This document shows positions 8,125 to 16,347 of a stretch of DNA of 64,000 nucleotides, one piece after another; within the stretch, counting starts at the first letter, position 1; each line of letters opens with the position of its first letter. This stretch comes from Streptomyces lacrimifluminis (GTDB lineage: Bacteria > Actinomycetota > Actinomycetes > Streptomycetales > Streptomycetaceae). Both the position numbers and the translations under genes were made by a program. The notes beneath the pieces are model-generated. The model was not told the origin of the DNA, made no database searches, and worked only from the letters and a program-made list of their open reading frames with translations. The stretch lies in assembly GCF_014646095.1 (NCBI RefSeq), contig NZ_BMMU01000022.1, positions 1 to 64,000 of the forward strand. The letters run 5' to 3'.

Positions 8125-8637
8125 CTACGGCTGTCGCCGACCACAGCCGTCGGCCCCGCAGGTGCCGAGCTCGAACCACACGGTCTTGCCCGGCCCGTCC
8201 TGGTGGCAGCCCCAGCGCCTCGCGAGCGCGTCCACCAGGAACATCCCCCGGCCGCTCTCCGCGGTGCCCGCCCGCCGCACCCGCGGAGTACTGCGGCCGG
8301 TGTCGGTGACCTCGCAGCGCAGGACACCGTGTGCGGCCGACAGGGTGAGCCGGAACCGGCTCGCCGCGTGCAGCACCGCGTTGGTGACCAGCTCGCTGAC
8401 GAGCAGTTCCGCCACGTCGACGAGGTTGTCGCCCCGGTCGGCAGAGTCCTCCCGACCGGCCAGGCCCCATTCCTCCAACCGCCTGCGTATCTCCGCCCGG
8501 GCCTCGCGGGCGGCGGTGGGGCGCGGGTCGTACTCGACGCTCAGATGGCCTGCCCCCAGCGGGGGTTGGAGGTACGAGCCATACCTAGGGACGGGATCCG
8601 GGCCGTGTCCCCCGGAGCCCCCGGAGAGTTGCAGCAT
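8125..8637 (-). CDS. ATP-binding anti-sigma-type regulatory protein (HATPase_c, SpoIIAB/RsbW-like)
   Basis: The start chosen is ATG 8637, 13 bases behind GGAGG, giving 170 residues; an upstream ATG at 8703 is possible. The C-terminal two thirds is a GHKL ATPase domain: N-box ELLVSELVTNAVLHA, G1 box VTDTGRSTPRV, and G2-like GRGMFLVDALARRWG. Streptomyces encode dozens of these, acting as anti-sigma factors or kinases on STAS-domain partners. The partner here is unknown and no anti-anti-sigma gene is adjacent. The N-terminal 30 residues are Gly/Pro-rich and probably disordered. The C-terminus has two cysteines (GTCGADGCG). Confidence 0.85.
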   Translation of the reverse strand: MLQLSGGSGGHGPDPVPRYGSYLQPPLGAGHLSVEYDPRPTAAREARAEIRRRLEEWGLAGREDSADRGDNLVDVAELLVSELVTNAVLHAASRFRLTLSAAHGVLRCEVTDTGRSTPRVRRAGTAESGRGMFLVDALARRWGCHQDGPGKTVWFELGTCGADGCGRRQP

Positions 8638-8710
8638 GACTTCAGGATCACCTCCGGGGGCGCCCCCGCGCGCGGGGAGAAATACCTGTTTCCGTACGCA
8701 CACCGTGTTG

Positions 8711-11020
8711 TCAGCGATGCGCTGCCACCCAGGCGGCGATCTGGGTGCGGTTGGTGAAGCCGAGTTTGCCGAGGATGTGTTCCACGTGGCCCTCGGCGGT
8801 ACGGCGGGCGATCACCAGCCGGTCGGCGATCTGCTGGTTGGCGAGGCCTTCGGCGACGAGCGCGGCGACCTCGCTCTCGCGGCGGGTGAGACTCGTACCG
8901 CGACCGCCCAGGCTCCCGGTGCCGGACGGTGGTTCGGGTTGCCGTGCGGCGGACTCCCCTTCCCCCAGCGCGTACGTGACGATCCCGGCAGGATCGAAAC
9001 TCTGCCCCCGGCGGTACGCCCGTTCGTAGGCCCGTCGCCCGAGTCCCTCGCGTGCCCTGGCCTCGCCCTCCCGCCGTACGGAGTCGAGCGGGGCGGACCG
9101 GACGCGGTCGGCGCCGCCGAGGAGGACGGCCGCCCGTTCGTGGGTGGGGTGATGGGTGGTCGCGACCATGGCGAGCAGATCGAGGGCGGGGGCGACGCCG
9201 AGGACGTCGTGCAGGGTGTGCGCGATGCGCAGGGCCTCGCGGGCGGGTGGTTCGGCCCGGCGCCAGTCCTCGCTGACGGTGTGGGCGAGGGCGAGCGCCC
9301 GCAGGACGCCCGAGCGTACCCACCGCTCGTCGTACGCCTCGCACACCCGCAGGGCGTTCTCGCAGACGGTGACCGCCCGGTCAGCCTCGCCCAAGGAGGC
9401 GAGTGCGGTGGCCAGGTGGACGCGTTCGAGCCCGGCGAGGCCCGCATGCCCGCCGGTTACGGGTCCCTGTGCCACGGCGTCCTCGAAGTGCCGCAGAGCG
9501 GCGGCGGGTTCACCCCCGAGAAGCAGGCCGACTCCGACGACGTACCCGGCGTGCGCGGCCTCGGCGGCGTCACCGAGGCGTCCGGCGAGAGAGAGCGCCT
9601 CCTCGGCCCGCCGCCGGTCACGGGCGCGGTCCTGCGACGACCCGGTGAACAGCCCGAGCAGTCCGGCGGCCCACAGGGCCCGGGCCCGCTCCAGGCCGGG
9701 CTCGGGGTTCGCTTCGAGGGCGCGGTCGAGCCAGTAGCGGCCTTCGCCGGGTGCGCCGCACGCGTACCAGTGGAACCAGAGGGTGCCGGCGAGACGGAGG
9801 CCGGCGAGCGCGTCGTCCGGCGCGTCCCCGTTCGACCCGAGGCTGAAGTCGAGCGCGGCGCGCAGGCCGGCCCGGTCGGCGTGGAGGCGGGCGGCCATGC
9901 GTGGCTGGCCGGGGCCGAACCAGGCGCGCTCGTACGCCGACGCCCGGGTCTGCGTCCAGTCGCGGTGCCGGGCCCGGGCGGCCCGTTCCGCACCGGGCCG
10001 CCGCCTCAACCGGTCGAGGCCGTACCGGCGGAGGGTGCCGAGCAGGCGGTACCGTACGCCGCCGTCCGGGCCCGGTTCCCGGCTCAGTACGGACTTGCCG
10101 ACCAGCCCGGTCACGGCGTCCAGGACGTCGTCGGTGCCGTCCCCGCACACGGCCTCAGCCGTCTCCAGGTCGAAGTCAGCGGTCAGCACCGACACCTGCG
10201 CCCACACCAACCGCTCCTGGGGCGAGCACAGTTGGTGGCTCCAGTCGATCGCCGCCCTGAGGCTGCGGTGGCGAGAGTGATGGTGATGGTGATCGGCGTG
10301 GCCGTGGTGGTCGTCGTCGACGCGGGCGAGCAGGCGGTCGGTGTTCAGGTCGCCCGGGTCGGTCATGCGCGCCGCCGCCAGTTCGATCGCCAGGGGGAGT
10401 CCGTCGAGGCGGCGGCACAGGCGGGCTACGGCGGGGCGGTCGGCGGGGGTGAGCGTGAAGCCCGGGACCACCGCGGCGGCCCGGTCGGCGAAGAGGGCGA
10501 GGGCCGGGTGGCGGTGGGCCTCGGAGAGGTCGCCGTCCGGGTCCGGGACGGGCAACGGCCGTACGTCCAGCAGGTGTTCCTCGGTCAGACCCAGACGGTG
10601 CCGGCTGGTGGCGAGGACCCGTACACCGGTGGTGCGGTGCAGAAGCGCGGCGGCGAGCTCGGCGCAGGCCCTGTGCAGGTGTTCGCAGTTGTCGAGGACC
10701 AGGAGGAGCCGGCGCGTTCCCAGCTGGTCGGCCAGGGTGTCCGGGGTGCCCGGCCGACCGCGCGTGGAGTGGTCGCGGAGGCCCAGCGCCTCGGCGGCGG
10801 CCAGCGGTACGAGGCCAGGATCGTCCAGGCCGGCCAGCCGCACGAAGCGGACGCCGTCCGGGAAGGCACGGGTCACGCGGGCCGCGACGCGTCCGGCGAG
10901 GCGCGTCTTGCCGACGCCGCCCGGCCCGGTCAGGGTGACGAGGCGCGCCTTTGCCAACAGCGCGCGGACTTGGGCCTGTTCGGCCCGGCGGTCGACGAAG
11001 CTGGTGGTCTCGACCGGCAC
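8711..11020 (-). CDS. Large STAND ATPase transcriptional regulator with C-terminal LuxR HTH and a histidine-rich insert
   Basis: The 769-residue protein (ATG 11020) begins with an NB-ARC/AAA module: Walker A TGPGGVGKT at about 31-39, Walker B LLLVLDNCEH at about 105-114, and sensor-like RVLATSRHRLG. A TPR-like helical region spans about 330-640. A LuxR HTH closes it: LTRRESEVAALVAEGLANQQIADRLVIARRTAEGHV. This is the SARP-less LAL/AfsR-related regulator layout. ATP binding and oligomerisation would control DNA binding by the HTH. An odd feature near residues 233-250 is the run DDDHHGHADHHHHHSRH in the winged-helix region, which could bind metal. An Nramp-like transporter lies two genes downstream. 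Confidence 0.9.
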   Translation of the reverse strand: MPVETTSFVDRRAEQAQVRALLAKARLVTLTGPGGVGKTRLAGRVAARVTRAFPDGVRFVRLAGLDDPGLVPLAAAEALGLRDHSTRGRPGTPDTLADQLGTRRLLLVLDNCEHLHRACAELAAALLHRTTGVRVLATSRHRLGLTEEHLLDVRPLPVPDPDGDLSEAHRHPALALFADRAAAVVPGFTLTPADRPAVARLCRRLDGLPLAIELAAARMTDPGDLNTDRLLARVDDDHHGHADHHHHHSRHRSLRAAIDWSHQLCSPQERLVWAQVSVLTADFDLETAEAVCGDGTDDVLDAVTGLVGKSVLSREPGPDGGVRYRLLGTLRRYGLDRLRRRPGAERAARARHRDWTQTRASAYERAWFGPGQPRMAARLHADRAGLRAALDFSLGSNGDAPDDALAGLRLAGTLWFHWYACGAPGEGRYWLDRALEANPEPGLERARALWAAGLLGLFTGSSQDRARDRRRAEEALSLAGRLGDAAEAAHAGYVVGVGLLLGGEPAAALRHFEDAVAQGPVTGGHAGLAGLERVHLATALASLGEADRAVTVCENALRVCEAYDERWVRSGVLRALALAHTVSEDWRRAEPPAREALRIAHTLHDVLGVAPALDLLAMVATTHHPTHERAAVLLGGADRVRSAPLDSVRREGEARAREGLGRRAYERAYRRGQSFDPAGIVTYALGEGESAARQPEPPSGTGSLGGRGTSLTRRESEVAALVAEGLANQQIADRLVIARRTAEGHVEHILGKLGFTNRTQIAAWVAAHR

Positions 11021-11486
11021 GATACGGCCCCCTGCTCCTTGCTCCTACTTGCACGAATCCCTGCCTTCTCGCAGCCTTCTCGCGCGAATCCCTGCCTTCA
11101 CCTTCCGCCGGTTTCCCCTGGGCACGTACACGCAGGTCACACGCGCGGGTGCACTTCCCGAAGAGCCGCGACGGGCGGCGCGGGCACGCGTATCCTCCTC
11201 GCCGCTTCCGGGGCGACTCCTGGTCGCTTCCGGCCACCGTGGGGCCTTTATCGGGCTCTCTTCGGGCTCTCTTCTGGGTGGCCTCGGAGTGACTTCCGTA
11301 CAGCCCTTTCCGGCCCGTACGGCCAGCCGGTTCGTGCCATCACCCTCCAGGCACTCTTGACCTGCCCATGTCATAGCCGCACGATGGCGCCACACCCGCA
11401 TCAGTCCGTCGCACCGAAGAACCACCCCCCGCTCCACTCCCCACCTTCCGGAGACCCCGGAACTCCCGGAGAAATCAGGAGACTTC
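11021..11486. other. Divergent intergenic region with short direct repeats
   Basis: This 466-bp spacer separates the divergent regulator and carboxypeptidase genes and must hold both promoters. It contains direct repeats of CGAATCCCTGCCTTC (near 11055 and 11085) and of TCGGGCTCTCTTC (near 11250-11275). I see no gene, and no promoter clear enough to call. Confidence 0.5.
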
Positions 11487-12842
11487 ATGCGACTTCGCAT
11501 ACGAGGCTCAGGCGCCCGCAGCGGCAGACGGTCCGCCGCTGTCGTCGGCCTGCTGTCCCTCGCCCTCGCCGTCGGTGTCACCTCCACCACGCCCGACGCC
11601 ACCGCGACCAGCGCCAAGCGCCCGGCGGCCTCGGCGGACGACATCCGCCAGTACGAGATCCATATGCACTCGACCGTCGAGGAGCGCACCGCGCTCCAGC
11701 AGGCGGGCGTGTCCGTGGACGACGCCGACGGCCACGGCGTCACGGTGTCCGGCCGCGCGGACCAGATCAAGAAGCTGCGCGCGCTCGGCTACGACATCAC
11801 ACCGCTGGGCCAGGTACCCGACCGCTCCAGCAGCGCCGACGACATACGGCTGTTCGACTTCCCCACGGCCGACTCCCGCTATCACAACTACACGGAGATG
11901 ACGGCGGAGATCAACTCCCTCGTCTCGGCCAACCCCTCCATCGCCAGCCAGCGGGTCATCGGTACCTCGTACTCGGGCCGGAACATCGTCGCCATCAAGC
12001 TCAGCGACAACGTCGGCACCGACGAGGCCGAGCCCGAGGTGCTGTTCACCCACCACCAGCACGCCCGTGAGCACCTCACCGTCGAGATGGCGCTCTACCT
12101 GCTGCGCAATCTGACGTCCACCTACGCCACCGACTCCCGGGTCAAGGCGATGCTCGACTCCCGCGAGATCTGGATCGTCCCGGACCTCAACCCGGACGGC
12201 GGCGAGTACGACATCGCGAGCGGTTCGTACCGTTCGTGGCGCAAGAACCGCCAGCCCAACAGCGGTTCGTCGAGCGTCGGCACGGACATGAACCGCAACT
12301 GGAACTACCGCTGGGGCTGCTGCGGCGGCTCCTCCGGCTCGACCTCGTCCGAGACGTACCGCGGTACGTCCGCCGAGTCCGCGCCCGAGGTCAAGGTGGT
12401 CGCCAACTTCGTCCGGAGCCGGGTCGTCGGCGGCGTCCAGCAGATCAAGACGGGCATCGACTTCCACACGTACAGCGAACTCGTCCTGTGGCCCTTCGGG
12501 TACACGACCGCCAACACCACGACGGGCATGACCCAGGACGACCGGGACGCCTTCGCCACGGTCGGCGGGAAGATGGCCGCGAGCAACGGCTACACGCCGG
12601 AGCAGTCCAGCGACCTGTACATCACGGACGGTTCGATCGACGACTACCTCTGGGGCAGTCAGAAGATCTTCGGCTACACCTTCGAGATGTACCCGGGGTC
12701 CAGCTCGGGTGGCGGCTTCTATCCGCCCGACGAGGTGATCGACCGGGAGACGGCCCGTAACCGGGACGCGGTGTTGCAGCTGCTGGAGAACTCGGACTGT
12801 ATGTACCGGTCCATCGGGAAGCAGGCGCAGTACTGCGGTTGA
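11487..12842 (+). CDS. Secreted M14 family zinc carboxypeptidase
   Basis: The 451-residue preprotein has a twin-basic N-terminus (RSGRRSAAVVGLLSLALAVGV) and a likely propeptide to about residue 125 (YEIHMHSTVEERTALQQ, typical of carboxypeptidase proregions). The catalytic domain has the zinc motif HARE (H192, E195) in THHQHAREHLTVE, the substrate site DMNRNWNYRWG, a third zinc His in GIDFHTYSEL, and the general-base Glu in YTFEMYPGS. Two adjacent cysteines (WGCCGG) and a C-terminal pair (DCMYRS, QYCG) could form disulfides. It would trim C-terminal residues from peptides outside the cell. ATG 11487 follows GGAGA. Confidence 0.92.
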   Translation: MRLRIRGSGARSGRRSAAVVGLLSLALAVGVTSTTPDATATSAKRPAASADDIRQYEIHMHSTVEERTALQQAGVSVDDADGHGVTVSGRADQIKKLRALGYDITPLGQVPDRSSSADDIRLFDFPTADSRYHNYTEMTAEINSLVSANPSIASQRVIGTSYSGRNIVAIKLSDNVGTDEAEPEVLFTHHQHAREHLTVEMALYLLRNLTSTYATDSRVKAMLDSREIWIVPDLNPDGGEYDIASGSYRSWRKNRQPNSGSSSVGTDMNRNWNYRWGCCGGSSGSTSSETYRGTSAESAPEVKVVANFVRSRVVGGVQQIKTGIDFHTYSELVLWPFGYTTANTTTGMTQDDRDAFATVGGKMAASNGYTPEQSSDLYITDGSIDDYLWGSQKIFGYTFEMYPGSSSGGGFYPPDEVIDRETARNRDAVLQLLENSDCMYRSIGKQAQYCG

Positions 12843-12941
12843 CGGCCGGCGTCGGCGGACGGCTCGCGGGAGACCGCGGGCCGTCCGTTGCCGGGCGCGC
12901 CCACCGCGGCGGAGTCGCGCGAGGACCCGGTCCCGAGCCCC

Positions 12942-13502
12942 CTACGGGGCGCTCACCCCGGCCTCGGCCTCGGATTCGTCCGCGTCCTCGAAGTAGGAGT
13001 CCAGGACCGCGTCCAGCTCCGTTTCCCACTCCTGGTGCTGGGACTTCGCCTTCGCCTCGATCTCGACCGGGTACCAGCGCCGGTCCGGGGTGTGGACCGT
13101 CACCGTGAACCGCTTGCCGAAGCGCGACGTCTCCGTCTCCACGGCACCGATCTCGTCCCAGCGGAACTCGCACTCCTGGTCGTCCAGGTAGAGCCGTACT
13201 CCTCTGTAGTCGGCGATGATCTTCGCCCGGCGGTCGGACGCCTCGAAGACGGGACCCTCCGGGGCTTCCGCGTCAGCGTCTTCATCCGCTTCCGACGCTT
13301 CCACCACCGGGGTGACCTTGGCCTCCTCCGGAGCGACCTCCTCCGGCGCGGCATCCTCCACCGGGTCCGGAACCCCGTCCTCCGGCACGGCCGGCACGGG
13401 TGAAGTGAGCCCGGGGATGGCCGCAGGGTCGACCGCGGCGGTTTCCAGGGGCTGGCTGCTCGAACCTATGCGCTGCTCCACAGGCGGAAGTATGGCGGAC
13501 AT
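12942..13502 (-). CDS. Acidic conserved protein with possible PH-like C-terminal domain
   Basis: This is a 186-residue protein from ATG 13502. Residues 1-90 are low complexity, rich in Pro, Glu, Ala and Val, and probably disordered. Residues 92-175 look folded and beta-rich: AKIIADYRGVRLYLDDQECEFRW, EIGAVETETSRFGKRFTVTVH and WYPVEIEAKAK, followed by a long C-terminal helix. The pattern (curved sheet plus closing helix) resembles bacterial PH-like domains, but this is a visual impression. There are no membrane segments or signal peptide. The function is unknown. Confidence 0.75.
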   Translation of the reverse strand: MSAILPPVEQRIGSSSQPLETAAVDPAAIPGLTSPVPAVPEDGVPDPVEDAAPEEVAPEEAKVTPVVEASEADEDADAEAPEGPVFEASDRRAKIIADYRGVRLYLDDQECEFRWDEIGAVETETSRFGKRFTVTVHTPDRRWYPVEIEAKAKSQHQEWETELDAVLDSYFEDADESEAEAGVSAP

Positions 13503-13509
13503 TGCTGTG

Positions 13510-13875
13510 TCATGGGACAGCAGGGGCCGGAGAGAGCTGAGAAATCACTGTGCCGAGGGCGGTGAACGCCTGAGCGTGGTCGCCCGCGCTGAGCAGCGGC
13601 GCCACGATGCCCGCCCTCGTCACGAGGGCGACCGCCGCCGAGCCCTGGGTGACGCGCAGCACCCCGGGGACCGGATGGGCGAGGACGAGCACCGGCGCGC
13701 CGACGTCGTCGCTGGTGCCGATGTCGCCGTACGCGCCGACGTCGCCGTAGGTGCCGGAGACTGCCCGCGCGCCCCCGCCGGCCTTGAGGACCGCGCCGAG
13801 GATCCCGCCGGCGCCGACCACGAGCAGGACGTCGCCGCCTGCCGGGGGCTGGTTCTCCGTGGCTGCTGGCTGCTC
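13510..13875 (-). pseudogene. Remnant of a GntP-family permease (C-terminal part)
   Basis: Reading leftward from about 13875, one frame gives GGDVLLVVGAGGILGAVLKAGG, then APVLVLAHPVPGVLRVTQGSAAVALVTRAGIVAPLL, then AFTALGTVISQ before stopping at 13510. These match the conserved C-terminal blocks of gluconate/H+ symporter (GntP) proteins: the VGAGG..GAVL helix and the R(V)xQGSATVA block. Everything before (about 300 residues) and the final SHVNDGGFW block are missing, and an inserted repeat (YGDVGAYGDIGTSDDV) breaks the middle. GntP genes often accompany RidA/IclR/D-amino-acid genes in Streptomyces, so this is likely the lost transporter of the adjacent locus. Confidence 0.6.
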
Positions 13876-13952
13876 ACGCCCGCACGGCGGAGCCGCGGAT
13901 CGAACACGACCCCGTGCTCTCAAGGGGCGCGGGGTCATGGGACTCATGGGAC

Positions 13953-14366
13953 TCAGTGGTCCAGGACCGCCAGCGCGTCGATCTCGATCAGCAGGCCCGC
14001 CGGGAGGCCCACGTACACCGTGGTCCGGGCGGCCGGGGGCGCGGTGAGGCCCTGCTCGTCGAAGTACGTGTCGTAGATGCCGTTCATCTCGGCGAAGTGG
14101 TCCACGTCCGTCAGATAGACGCGGATCATCATCACGTCGTCCCAGCTCGCGCCACCCTCCTCCAGAACGGCCTTGACGTTGGCGAGTGTCTGGAGGGTCT
14201 GCTCGGCCAGGGTCGGCCCGGCGGGCGTGGGGGGCTGCCCCTCGACGGCGGGCAGGAAGCCGACCTGTCCGGCGACCTGGAGGATGTTCCCCTTCCGCAC
14301 GCCGTGGGAGAACCTGGCGGGCGGGGTGGTGTGCGTGGGCGGTTCGAGGGCGATCTTGGCGGTCAT
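13953..14366 (-). CDS. RidA family enamine/imine deaminase
   Basis: The 137-residue protein (ATG 14366) fits the YjgF/YER057c/RidA trimer family. Seen motifs are GNILQVAGQVGFLP near the N-terminus, the helix TLQTLANVKAVLEEGGASWDDV, then RVYLTD, the catalytic-type Arg in PAARTTVYVG (R114) and the closing LLIEIDALAV (E128). RidA hydrolyses reactive enamines made by PLP enzymes. Its start overlaps the iclR stop by 4 bases (ATGA), so the two are one transcription unit, and a PLP deaminase gene lies on the other side of iclR. That context fits detoxification of 2-aminoacrylate-type intermediates from D-amino-acid deamination. Confidence 0.92.
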   Translation of the reverse strand: MTAKIALEPPTHTTPPARFSHGVRKGNILQVAGQVGFLPAVEGQPPTPAGPTLAEQTLQTLANVKAVLEEGGASWDDVMMIRVYLTDVDHFAEMNGIYDTYFDEQGLTAPPAARTTVYVGLPAGLLIEIDALAVLDH

Positions 14367-15139
14367 TCCGAGTCCTTCTCCTCAGATTCATTCACGGACG
14401 CGTCACCGCAGTAGTCACGGCTGATGGCCTCCGCTGTGCGGAGTACGAGCGGCAACAGCGCGAGAAGCTGCCCTTCTGTCACGACGATGTTCGGTGCGGA
14501 CACGGACACCGCCGCGACCACCTGGCCATCCACACCACGGATCGGAGCCGCGACACAGTTGACGACCTCCTGGTGACCGCCGAAGTCAGCGGCCCAGCCC
14601 TGTTCGCGCACGGTTTCCAGCTCTGCCAGGAACGTGGCCGCGTCCGGGGTCGAACGAGCCGTGTACTTCGGATAGTCGAGCTTGTGCGCGAGTTCCCTGC
14701 GCCCGGTCTCGGAGAGGTCTGCAAGCAGCACCTTCGCGATGGCTGCGACCGTGATGGCCACCGGTAGACCGATGCGCGAGTACATACGCACCGGATCGCG
14801 GCTCTCGATCTTGTCGATGTAGAGCACCTCGCTTCTCTCCCGGACGGCGAGGTGAACCGTGTGCCCGCACTCCTCGTTCAGCCCGACGAGATGAGGACGC
14901 GCGATCTCACGCACGTCGAGGCTCTCGGCAGCGCTCCAGGCCAGCGAGAAGAACCGGGCACCGAGGCGGTAGCGCTGGTCTGGCTGGCGGTAGACCATGC
15001 TGTGTTCGTGCAGTGCGCGCAGGAGGCGCATTGCCGTGGTCTTGTGGACCCCGAGGTGATCGGCGACCTCTCCGAGACCCGCGGGGCCCTGCGCGAGCAG
15101 CGGCAGGATGGACAACGCCCGGTCGACACTCTGGCTCAT
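14363..15139 (-). CDS. IclR-family transcriptional regulator
   Basis: The 258-residue protein (ATG 15139) has an N-terminal winged HTH (SVDRALSILPLLAQGPAGLGEVADHLGVHKTTAMRLL) and a C-terminal IclR effector domain (GLNEECGHTVHLAVRERSEVLYIDK, GLPVAITVAAIAKVLLADL, GGHQEVVNCVAAPIRG). It is coupled to ridA downstream. Upstream its natural control region is displaced: an IscB relic ends exactly at its start codon (ATGA overlap), and two operator-like palindromes lie about 1.2 kb away next to the divergent deaminase gene. It probably controls the D-amino-acid genes. The immediate upstream sequence lacks a clear ribosome site. Confidence 0.92.
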   Translation of the reverse strand: MSQSVDRALSILPLLAQGPAGLGEVADHLGVHKTTAMRLLRALHEHSMVYRQPDQRYRLGARFFSLAWSAAESLDVREIARPHLVGLNEECGHTVHLAVRERSEVLYIDKIESRDPVRMYSRIGLPVAITVAAIAKVLLADLSETGRRELAHKLDYPKYTARSTPDAATFLAELETVREQGWAADFGGHQEVVNCVAAPIRGVDGQVVAAVSVSAPNIVVTEGQLLALLPLVLRTAEAISRDYCGDASVNESEEKDSE

Positions 15140-16170
15140 CGGCGATCTGCGGCGCGCGCCCCGGCCTTCGGCTCGGAGCGGAGAGCACCCGCCTCCTTCT
15201 GCGTGGTGTAGGCGCAGCCGTCCGCGCGCTGGAGGAGGCGGACATGGCTGTGGTGAATGCCCTGGACAGTACCGGCGGCAGTGGTGATGTTGAAACCACC
15301 GCTGGCACGAACGGCGACTCGACCGGTGTACGTGCCGGCTCGTCGGCCGCGTGGGACCGTGGCACGTACCAGGTCACCGGTCTGGAAGCCGTAGTGGACT
15401 GTTGTGCGCGTCAGACGCAGACGTGGAAACCCACAACGGTCGGGGCGGGTCCGGTTGTCGAACCGAGGAGCCCGATAGCGCAGTCGTGCGCCGCGTCGGC
15501 GGCTACGGTATTCGGAGCGCCGTTGAAGCGCGTCTCGGATTCGACGGCCCCGGTGCCGCACCTCCAGTGCCACCAGCCCCCGACGCACGGTAACGACGGC
15601 CTCGTCATGATCGGCTTCCTGTTTCCCGTCCGTCACCGCGATGCCGGTACTGCGGCTCCCGGGATCGATACGTATCTGCACTCCCTGGACTGTTGAGTCC
15701 TCACGGGCTCGGTCCTTCAGGCGAATGACGAACGGAACGCGCCGCACCACCACGGCTCGCTTCTTCGCGAGCAACTCCCGGGCGCGGGCCGGATGGCACG
15801 GCATCAACGGTTTGCCCCGTCTGTCGAGGACGAAGACGCGTGGATCACCACCACGGCTGCGACAAGAGCTGCCGTCCGCCCGGCGGGAACGATCATCGTC
15901 CTCTCCTGCTGAGGGAGCGTTACCGCTCCCGGTCGCTGCCCTCCCCGCAACCGCAGTCACGGTTCGGACGTGACGCCCGGCTCGGCGGGTGCCGCCGGAC
16001 CGGGTCTCCCCTCGCCCATGTCCCCCGCCGGTGCCCGGCCGTCGTACAGCCGGGAGTCCGTGAGCCGTTTCGTTCCTGTTCCCGGGATTGTCCGCTCCCA
16101 CGGATTCCAGAGCCTGACGCTGAGGAAGCACGTCAGGGTGGGTCTGCTCGCCCACGGGCAACGTAGTCAT
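15136..16170 (-). pseudogene. iscB: Internally deleted IscB-like (RRXRR/PLMP) protein, IS200/IS605-associated relic
   Basis: From ATG 16170 (AAGGAGGT nine bases upstream) the frame is open for 344 residues, but recognisable protein starts near residue 112 (base 15837): VFVLDRRGKPLMPCHPARARELL is the PLMP domain, VQIRIDPGSRSTGIAV the RuvC-I motif with its Asp (D169), and RRSEYRSRRRGARLRYRAPRF the arginine-rich bridge helix. At residue 243 (base 15444) the sequence jumps from NRTRP to DRCGFPRLRLTRTTVHYGFQTGDLVRA, the C-terminal IscB domain. The HNH nuclease, RuvC-II and RuvC-III, roughly 200 residues, are missing. Without them cleavage is not expected. Binding of its RNA might remain. Residues 1-111 probably overlap the RNA scaffold rather than being real protein. 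Confidence 0.75.
15850..16170 (-). ncRNA. Candidate omega RNA (HEARO-type) of the IscB relic
   Basis: IscB genes carry a structured guide RNA scaffold directly upstream. Here the 320 bases before the PLMP domain are rich in strong hairpins on the minus strand: CCTGACG with CGTCAGG (near 16138-16114), CCCGGC with GCCGGG (near 16052-16032) and GGGAGCG-GTAA-CGCTCCC (near 15929-15912). The predicted peptide over the same stretch is Gly/Arg/Thr-rich without recognisable domains, as expected of RNA read as protein. Position and structure are seen. The RNA identity and its ends are inferred, and the guide, if any, would lie further upstream beyond the scaffold. Confidence 0.45.
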
Positions 16171-16252
16171 CGAGAATGCACCTCCTTCTGACCCTCTCGG
16201 ATCGTGATGACTCGGGCTGGTCACTCACGCGCTGACCGCGACAGCGATCCGC

Positions 16253-16272
16253 CCCGGCCGCAAGGCCGGGGA
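16253..16272. repeat. Perfect hairpin near the presumed left end of the IscB element
   Basis: CCCCGGCC-GCAA-GGCCGGGG forms an 8-bp stem with a 4-base loop. A related imperfect hairpin (CCGGCC-TTCGG-type) sits near 15165-15180 at the other end of the element. Subterminal hairpins are the recognition signals of IS200/IS605 elements, so these may mark its ends. The exact boundaries cannot be fixed without an empty-site comparison. Confidence 0.4.
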
Positions 16273-16291
16273 ACGAGTGACGGGGTGCGTA

Positions 16292-16310
16292 CCTCCTTGC
16301 CACTCAAGGA
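16292..16310. repeat. Second inverted repeat beside the IscB element
   Basis: CTCCTTG-CCACT-CAAGGAG is a perfect 7-bp inverted repeat with a 5-base loop. It lies between the element hairpin and the deaminase promoter region. It may be the outer left-end hairpin of the element or part of the host promoter region. Confidence 0.35.
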
Positions 16311-16326
16311 GATACTAGACGGGTGC

Positions 16327-16339
16327 TGCGTAGTCCGCA
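16327..16339. promoter_or_regulatory. Operator-like palindrome 1 (TGCGTAGTCCGCA)
   Basis: A 13-bp site with TGCG/CGCA arms. It matches the second site 21 bp away in 10 of 13 positions (TGC-R-TA-R-T-M-CGCA). It lies 43 bp upstream of the deaminase start. Likely bound by the IclR regulator of the locus, by position and symmetry only. Confidence 0.5.
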
Positions 16340-16347
16340 GCAAATAC

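Noticed and set aside
8162..12070. A very long open frame on the plus strand (about 1300 codons) antisense to the STAND/LuxR regulator
   Set aside because: High GC removes stop codons in the antisense frame; the peptide is Gly/Arg/Pro-rich without domains, and the opposite strand encodes a protein with clear Walker and LuxR motifs.
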